From: Nonomuraea typhae
GTDB taxonomy: Bacteria > Actinomycetota > Actinomycetes > Streptosporangiales > Streptosporangiaceae
Assembly (NCBI RefSeq): GCF_009760925.1
Contig: NZ_VRLV01000009.1
Location: 124,001 to 188,000 of the forward strand
Direction: 5' to 3'
Length of the DNA stretch: 64,000 bases
Shown here: piece by piece, positions 58,645 through 64,000 of the stretch
How positions within the stretch are numbered: position 1 is the first letter of the stretch
Layout of the letters: every line of letters starts with the position of its first letter
Program-made: the position numbers and the translations under genes
The notes under the pieces: generated by a model
Databases searched by the model: none
Seen by the model: the letters and a program-made list of their open reading frames with translations, nothing else
Told to the model about the DNA's origin: nothing

Positions 58645-61215
58645 GTGAGAGCTATCCGCAGGTTCACCGTCCGCACCGTCCTCCCCGCGGAGCTGGCCGC
58701 ACTCGGCGAGCTCGTCCACAATCTCCGCTGGTCGTGGCACCCGGAGACCACGGACCTGTTCGCCGAGGTCGACCCCGCCCTGTGGCGTCAGGTCGGGCAC
58801 GACCCCGTAGCGCTGCTCGGTGCCGTCGATCCCGCCAGGCTGCGCGAGCTGGCCGCCGACCGCCGCTTTCTGCGCCGCCTCGCCGACGCCGCCGACGACC
58901 TCCGCGAATACATGACAGCGCCCCGGTGGTACCAAACGCTCTCCGACGCGCCGCGGGCGATCGCCTATTTCTCCCCCGAGTACGGCCTGGCCGCCGCCCT
59001 GCCCCAGTACTCCGGCGGCCTCGGCATCCTGGCCGGCGACCACCTGAAGGCCGCCAGCGACCTGGGCGTGCCGATCCTGGCCGTCGGCCTGCTCTACCGC
59101 CACGGCTACTTCACCCAGTCCCTCTCGCCAGAAGGCTGGCAGCTCGAGCACTACCCCTCGCTCGACCCGGGCGGCCTGCCGCTGACCCTGCTCAAGGACG
59201 TCCGGGTGCGCGTCGGCCTGCCCGGCCAGCGGACCCTGCACGCCCAGGTCTGGGCCGCGCAGGCAGGCCGGGTGCCGCTGCTGCTGCTCGACTCCGACGT
59301 GGCCGAGAACGACGCCGCCGCCCGCGACGTCACCGACCGCCTCTACGGCGGCGGCACCGACCACCGCCTCATGCAGGAGCTCCTGCTCGGCATCGGCGGC
59401 GTGCGCGCCATCCGCGCCTACTGCGAGAGCACCGGCCACCCCGAGCCCGAGGTCTTCCACACCAACGAAGGCCACGCCGGGTTCCTCGGCCTCGAACGCA
59501 TCCGCGAGCTCACCGAGGCCAGGCTCAGCTTCGACGAGGCCCTGGAGGCGGTGCGCGCCGGCACGGTCTTCACCACCCACACCCCGGTCCCCGCCGGCAT
59601 CGACCGCTTCCCCGCCGAGATGATCGAGCGCCAGTTCGGCGGCGACACCGCCTGGCCGACCGTCCCGGTGGAGCGCATCCTCGCGCTCGGCGCCGAGGCC
59701 GAGCCCGGCGTGTTCAACATGGCGATCATGGGCATGCGGCTGGCCCAGCGGGTCAACGGCGTCTCCGAGCTGCACGGCGAGGTCAGCCGGGGGATGTTCC
59801 AGACCCTGTGGCCGGGCTTCGACCTCGACGAGGTCCCGATCGGCTCGATCACCAACGGCGTGCACGCGCCCACCTGGGTCGGCCGCGAGCTCATGGAGCT
59901 GGCCGGCCGCGAACTGCCGACGCTCATCGAGCGGGCCCAGGGCTGGGAAGGCGTGCAGAAGATCTCCGACGCCGACATCTGGGAGATCCGCGGGATCCTG
60001 CGCCGCCGGCTGGTGGAGTCGGCCCGCGCCCGGATGCGCACCTCCTGGCGGGCGCGCGGCAGCTCCGACGCCGAGCTCGGCTGGATCGACGAGGCGCTCG
60101 ACCCCGACGTGCTGACGATCGGGTTCGCCCGCCGCGTGCCGTCCTACAAGCGGCTCACGCTCATGCTCTCCGACCCGGACCGCCTCAGGTCGCTGCTCCT
60201 CGACCCGGTCAAACCCATCCAGATCATCATCGCCGGCAAGGCGCACCCGGCCGACGAGGGGGGCAAGAAGCTCATCCAGCAGATCGTCACCTTCGCCGAC
60301 CAGGAGGACGTGCGCCACCGCATCGTCTTCCTGCCCGACTACGACATGGCCCTCGGCCAGGAACTCGTGCAGGGCTGCGACGTCTGGCTGAACAACCCCC
60401 TGCGCCCGCTGGAGGCCAGCGGCACCTCCGGCATGAAGTCCGCGCTCAACGGCGGGCTCAACCTGTCGATCCGCGACGGCTGGTGGGACGAGTGGTACGA
60501 CGGCACCAACGGCTGGGCCATCCCCACCGCCGACGGCGTCACCGACCCCGACCGCCGCGACGAACTGGAGGCCGCGGGCCTCTACGACCTGATCGAGCAC
60601 GAGGTGGCCGACCGCTTCTACGACCGCTCCGGCGAGGGCCTGCCCAGGCGCTGGCTGGAGATGGTCAAGCACACGCTCGCCACCCTGGGCCCGAAGGTGC
60701 TGGCCGGCCGCATGCTGCGCGACTACGTGGTCGGCCTCTACGCCCCCGCCGCCGCCTCCGCCCGCGCCCTGTCCGCCGACGGGTACGGCCCGGCCAAGTC
60801 GTTCGCCGCCTGGCGGCTGCGGGTGAACCAGGCATGGCCCGCCGTACGCGTGGAGCATGTGGAGGCGTCGGGCGTCGGCGACACCCCCGAGGTCGGGGCC
60901 TCCCTGGACCTGCGCGCCACGATCGCGCTGGGCGACCTCGACCCCGCCGACGTCGTGGTGGAGGCCGCCTACGGCCGGGTCGGCCCGCACGACGAGCTGA
61001 TCAGCCCCCGCCACCTCGAGCTCGCGCCCGACGGCCCGGGCGGCGACGACGGCCGCGCCCATTACACAGGGACGATCCCGCTCGATCGCACCGGCGCCTT
61101 CGGCTACACGGTCCGCGTGCTTCCGTCGCATCCGATGGCCTGCTCGAAGGCCGAACTCGGGCTGATCGCGGTGCCCGAGGAACCCGCTGGTATGACGAAC
61201 GGCACACTCCGCTGA
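58645..61215 (+). CDS. glgP: Alpha-glucan (glycogen) phosphorylase
   Basis: 856 residues from GTG 58645, chosen because homology begins at RAIRRFTVRTVLPAELAALGEL; the frame is open further upstream. The short GT35 type typical of actinobacteria: YFSPEYGLAAALPQYSGGLGILAGDHLKAASD near the N-terminus, VFHTNEGHAGFLGLERI, TTHTPVPAGIDRF and the PLP-site segment PLRPLEASGTSGMKSALNGGLNLSIRDGWW. It releases glucose-1-phosphate from alpha-glucan, opposing the divergent GlgE operon. Confidence 0.92.
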   Translation: MRAIRRFTVRTVLPAELAALGELVHNLRWSWHPETTDLFAEVDPALWRQVGHDPVALLGAVDPARLRELAADRRFLRRLADAADDLREYMTAPRWYQTLSDAPRAIAYFSPEYGLAAALPQYSGGLGILAGDHLKAASDLGVPILAVGLLYRHGYFTQSLSPEGWQLEHYPSLDPGGLPLTLLKDVRVRVGLPGQRTLHAQVWAAQAGRVPLLLLDSDVAENDAAARDVTDRLYGGGTDHRLMQELLLGIGGVRAIRAYCESTGHPEPEVFHTNEGHAGFLGLERIRELTEARLSFDEALEAVRAGTVFTTHTPVPAGIDRFPAEMIERQFGGDTAWPTVPVERILALGAEAEPGVFNMAIMGMRLAQRVNGVSELHGEVSRGMFQTLWPGFDLDEVPIGSITNGVHAPTWVGRELMELAGRELPTLIERAQGWEGVQKISDADIWEIRGILRRRLVESARARMRTSWRARGSSDAELGWIDEALDPDVLTIGFARRVPSYKRLTLMLSDPDRLRSLLLDPVKPIQIIIAGKAHPADEGGKKLIQQIVTFADQEDVRHRIVFLPDYDMALGQELVQGCDVWLNNPLRPLEASGTSGMKSALNGGLNLSIRDGWWDEWYDGTNGWAIPTADGVTDPDRRDELEAAGLYDLIEHEVADRFYDRSGEGLPRRWLEMVKHTLATLGPKVLAGRMLRDYVVGLYAPAAASARALSADGYGPAKSFAAWRLRVNQAWPAVRVEHVEASGVGDTPEVGASLDLRATIALGDLDPADVVVEAAYGRVGPHDELISPRHLELAPDGPGGDDGRAHYTGTIPLDRTGAFGYTVRVLPSHPMACSKAELGLIAVPEEPAGMTNGTLR

Positions 61216-61237
61216 CAATGGCCCCATAATCGTCTGT

Positions 61238-62113
61238 GTGGAGGACAGTCGCGATGGCCTGCGGGCCGACACCCTGGTGGCCACGGTCCGCGGTGTGCTG
61301 CCGTCCCTGACGCCCGCCGCGCAGACCGTGGCCCGGCTGATCCTGGAGGACCCGGCGACCGTGGCACGCAGCACGATCACCGAGTTGTCGGCGGCCTCCG
61401 GCACCAGCGAGGCCACGATCGTGCGCACCGCGCGGCTGCTCGGCTTCGCCGGGTACCCGCAGCTGCGCCTGGCGCTGGCCGCCGCCGCGGCGCAGCCCGA
61501 CCGGCTGGTCCCCGGCGACCTGGCCCCCGACGACCCGCTGTCGGAGGTCATCCACAAGGTCGCCAGGGCCGAGTCCGAGGCGATCAACGACACCGTCGCC
61601 CAGCTGACCTCAGAGCGGCTGGGCGTGGTCGTCGACGCGATCGTCGGCGCGCGCAGGGTCGACGCCTACGGGGTCGGCGCCTCCGGCCTGGTGGCCGAGG
61701 ACGTGGCGCAGAAGCTGCTGCGCATCGGCATGTCCAGCCACGCCTTCCAGGACGCCCACCTCGCGCTGACCAGCGCCGTCCTGCTCAAGCCCGGTGACGT
61801 GGCGATCGGCATCAGCACCTCGGGGGAGACGCCCGACGTGCTGGAGCCCCTGGGGCGGGCCGGCGAGGCCGGCGCCACCACCGTCGCGATCACCAACAAC
61901 CCCCGCTCGTCCATCGCCGACCTGGCCGAGCACGTGCTCATCTCCGCCGGGCGCGAGACCGAGTTCCGCCCGGCCGCCATGGCCAGCCGCATCAGCCAGC
62001 TCGTCGTGGTGGACTGCGTGTTCGTGGGCGTGGCCCAGCGCACCTTCGACTCCTCGCAGGAGGCGCTGCAGTCCACCCGGCAGGCGGTCGCCGCCTTCGT
62101 CAAGAAGCGCTGA
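61238..62113 (+). CDS. MurR/RpiR-family transcriptional regulator with SIS domain
   Basis: 291 residues, GTG start 22 bp after glgP. N-terminal HTH_6 (LTPAAQTVARLILEDPATVARSTITELSAASGTSEATIVRTARLLGFAGYPQLRLAL) and C-terminal SIS sugar-phosphate isomerase-like domain (RRVDAYGVGASGLVAEDVAQKLLRIG, VAIGISTSGETPDVLEPL). These regulators sense phosphosugars such as N-acetylmuramic acid 6-phosphate or hexose phosphates. Its place directly after glgP suggests a phosphosugar link, but no target operator was identified. Confidence 0.9.
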   Translation: MEDSRDGLRADTLVATVRGVLPSLTPAAQTVARLILEDPATVARSTITELSAASGTSEATIVRTARLLGFAGYPQLRLALAAAAAQPDRLVPGDLAPDDPLSEVIHKVARAESEAINDTVAQLTSERLGVVVDAIVGARRVDAYGVGASGLVAEDVAQKLLRIGMSSHAFQDAHLALTSAVLLKPGDVAIGISTSGETPDVLEPLGRAGEAGATTVAITNNPRSSIADLAEHVLISAGRETEFRPAAMASRISQLVVVDCVFVGVAQRTFDSSQEALQSTRQAVAAFVKKR

Positions 62114-62125
62114 TCGTTCCTCGGC

Positions 62126-64000
62126 CTAGCCGGCGCCGGCCAGGTCCAGGCGGGCCAGTTCGCGGCGGGAGCCGACGCCCAGCTTCGGGTAGGCCTTGTA
62201 CAGGTGGTGTTCCACCGTGCGCTTGCTCAGGAATAGCTGGGCGGCGATCTCCTTGCTGCTGTGGCCCTCGGCGGCCAGCCGTACCACCTGGAGCTCCTGC
62301 GCGGTGAGGCGGTCACGCGGGTGGGCCGCGGTCGCCTCGGCCGCCACCACGCTCTCGCCGGTCGCCCGCAGCTCGGCCCGCGCCCGCTCGGCCCACGGGG
62401 TGGCCCGGAGGCGCTCGAAGATCTCCAGCGCGGACCGCAGCGGCGTCCGCGCGTCGCTGCGCCGCCTGGCCCGCCGCAGCCACTCGCCGTAGAGCAGCTC
62501 GGTCCGCGCCCGCTCGAACGGCCGGCCGCCCTGTTGGTGCAGGTGTACGGCTTGCGCGAACAGCTCCTCGGTCCGAGTCGGCTGCCCGGAGGCGGGGGCA
62601 CCCGCAGGGAGGGAGGGGGAAGTGGTCTGCCCGGAGGGGAGGGAGGGGGGAGTGGTCTGGCCGGGGGTGGGGGTGCCTTCGGGGTGGGGAGTCGCCTGTG
62701 CGGGGGCAGCTTCGGAGGAGGGCTGGTGGGTGTCGGTGAGAAGGGCTTGGCTGCGGGCGGCGACGGCCAGGGCCCAGGGCTGGCCGGTGGCCTCGGCCCA
62801 GGCGGTGAAGCGGCGTAGCGGCTGTACCGCGCGATCGGGGCGGCCCAGCCGTACCGCTGCTTCGACCTGGTCGGCGGCGGCGGCGATCAGGTCGATGCCG
62901 TGGGCGCCCGGGCCGCGCCAGCTCGTCTCCAGGCGGGACAACGCCGCCTCGTAGTCGCCCAGCCCCAGGTCGAGCAGGCTCAGGGTGACGGCGGCGTGGG
63001 CGGTGTCCGACTCGGGCAGGCGGGCGGCCAGGGCGCGGCTGCGGCCGGCGTCGCCTTCGATGGCGGCGATCTTCGCGGGGACGACCGTCAGCCAGGTGAG
63101 GTCCTGCGGCAGCCCGGTGACCCGGACGATCTCGGTCGCCTCGGCCACGGCCATCTCGGCCTCGCGGTGCAGCCCGGCCCGCACCTGGGTCTCGGCCAGC
63201 ACGCGCAGCGCTTCGGGCAGGGCGCCGATCAGCCCATGGGCGCGGCAGCGGGCCACCTCGGCGGCGGCCAGCTCCAGCGTGGTGGCGTCGTCGGCGACGA
63301 CCATGCTGGAGTACATGGCCTCGGCGCCCCGGTCCACGGACGCCTCGGTGAGGAAGCGGGTGAGGTGCGGCAGGGCCCCCGCGTAGTCCTCGTCCATCAG
63401 GTGGGCCAGGCCGGAGACCATCGGATCGGGCCGGCCCATGTCGGTGAGGCTCCTGGCGGCGGCCCGCACGGGTTCGGGTTCGCAGGAGAACCAGGCGTAG
63501 GTCGCGCCGGTGCGCAGCATCTCGGCCGCGCGGTCGGCGTCGGCTCGCCCGGCCTGCTCCATCAGCAGGCGTACGGCCCGCGTCCGCTCGCCCAGCTCGA
63601 ACAGCGCGGCGGCACGCACCTGGGCCAGCCCGGCGAGCCTGGGGTCGCCGTCCGCGGCCAGCCCTTGGGCGTGTTCGGTCAGCTCGGCGGCGAGGGCGGG
63701 GTGCCCGGCGGTCAGGGAGGCGCTGGCGGCGTGGTCGAGGTTGGCGATCCGGTCGCCCTCGTCGGGGGAGAGGTGGGCGGCCCGCCGGTAGAGGCGGGCG
63801 GCGGCGCCGTACGCACCGCGGACCCGGGCGCGTTCCGCGGCGGCGGTCAGCTCGGCGGCGACGTTCTCGTCGGGTGCGGTCGTGGCGGCCGACAGGTGGT
63901 GGACCCGGCAGTCCGCCGAGGGGCTGACCTCGGCCAGCGCTCGGTGCGCGGCGATCCGGCGGGCCATCGGCGCCCCTTGGTAGGCGGCGGTGGCGATCAG
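62126..64000 (-). CDS. Large LuxR-family regulator, C-terminal part (5' partial)
   Basis: The frame is open to the right edge, so only the last ~624 residues are seen; the N-terminal AAA ATPase of this family (usually ~900 residues in all) would lie outside. Visible are a winged-helix/TPR-like region (HHLSAATTAPDENVAAELTAAAERARVRGAYGAAARLYRRAAHL) and helical repeats. A low-complexity Pro/Thr/Ser insert lies at ~62590-62715. The C-terminal LuxR HTH (LTAQELQVVRLAAEGHSSKEIAAQLFLSKRTVEHHLYKAYPKLGV) ends the protein. Such MalT-like regulators respond to small ligands. It converges with the RpiR-type gene. Confidence 0.88.
   Translation of the reverse strand: MIATAAYQGAPMARRIAAHRALAEVSPSADCRVHHLSAATTAPDENVAAELTAAAERARVRGAYGAAARLYRRAAHLSPDEGDRIANLDHAASASLTAGHPALAAELTEHAQGLAADGDPRLAGLAQVRAAALFELGERTRAVRLLMEQAGRADADRAAEMLRTGATYAWFSCEPEPVRAAARSLTDMGRPDPMVSGLAHLMDEDYAGALPHLTRFLTEASVDRGAEAMYSSMVVADDATTLELAAAEVARCRAHGLIGALPEALRVLAETQVRAGLHREAEMAVAEATEIVRVTGLPQDLTWLTVVPAKIAAIEGDAGRSRALAARLPESDTAHAAVTLSLLDLGLGDYEAALSRLETSWRGPGAHGIDLIAAAADQVEAAVRLGRPDRAVQPLRRFTAWAEATGQPWALAVAARSQALLTDTHQPSSEAAPAQATPHPEGTPTPGQTTPPSLPSGQTTSPSLPAGAPASGQPTRTEELFAQAVHLHQQGGRPFERARTELLYGEWLRRARRRSDARTPLRSALEIFERLRATPWAERARAELRATGESVVAAEATAAHPRDRLTAQELQVVRLAAEGHSSKEIAAQLFLSKRTVEHHLYKAYPKLGVGSRRELARLDLAGAG

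Noticed and set aside
58423..61593. A 1056-codon open frame antisense to glgP
   Set aside because: GlgP on the plus strand has full-length family motifs; the antisense frame has a composition (Ala, Gly, Asp, Val, His, Arg) typical of high-GC shadow frames and no recognisable domain.

Overview
The window is 64 kb of high-GC DNA with GTG and TTG starts, four-base stop/start overlaps and long antisense open frames. It carries a GlgE maltosyltransferase pathway, a KstR-type steroid regulon, an AfsR/SARP-type regulator and several ECF-like sigma proteins. This points to the chromosome of a filamentous actinomycete, most likely of the Streptosporangiaceae (Nonomuraea-like); the genus is inferred from gene content only. 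I saw no tRNA, rRNA, CRISPR array, insertion sequence or phage gene.

Region by region: (1) 1-4.6 kb is the 3' part of a giant RHS/YD-repeat protein whose last ~200 residues look like a lysozyme/transglycosylase-type domain, followed by a small lipoprotein that could be its immunity protein. (2) 5.0-12.7 kb is one operon for non-phosphorylating L-fucose catabolism plus a sugar ABC importer, a mutarotase and an aldose dehydrogenase. A FadR-type GntR regulator at 17.0-17.7 kb has a 17-bp palindrome at its own start that recurs, slightly degenerate, at the operon promoter, so it is the likely regulator. (3) 12.7-17 kb holds an acetyltransferase, a glutamate decarboxylase/antiporter pair and a LigD-like 3'-phosphoesterase fused to a ligase domain that has lost its catalytic lysine. 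(4) 17.7-30.2 kb is lipid and steroid metabolism: an MBL hydrolase, a FadA5-type thiolase, an ECF sigma factor, an alcohol dehydrogenase-like gene with its TetR, a KstR-like TetR, and an igr-like steroid side-chain cluster (fadD17, chsE1, chsE2, chsH2, chsH1, ltp2). KstR-like boxes lie before fadA5, kstR and fadD17.

(5) 30.2-41 kb: a sigma-like protein with a C-terminal membrane helix, an osmoprotectant (OpuC-type) ABC transporter, a flavin reductase-like protein, an orphan histidine kinase, SppA and a secreted subtilisin. (6) 41.2-61.2 kb: the GlgE alpha-glucan pathway (glgE-treS-mak on the minus strand, glgP divergent), with glgB cut off from mak by about 10 kb of unrelated genes: a copper amine oxidase-like protein and partner, an MFS exporter with a SoxR-like operator, an AfsR-like regulator divergent from an imine-reductase-like dehydrogenase, and a NarL-type two-component system. 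(7) 61.2-64 kb: an RpiR/MurR regulator and the C-terminal part of a large LuxR-family regulator that runs off the end.

Points that stand out: the candidate cell-wall-targeting RHS toxin with a lipoprotein partner; a ~95-bp repeat present twice around the steroid cluster in the same sense relative to its flanking genes; a 29-bp sequence repeated in inverted orientation around the GntR/MBL genes; a two-site GntR regulon; the dead-ligase LigD-like protein; and the membrane-anchored sigma-like protein.
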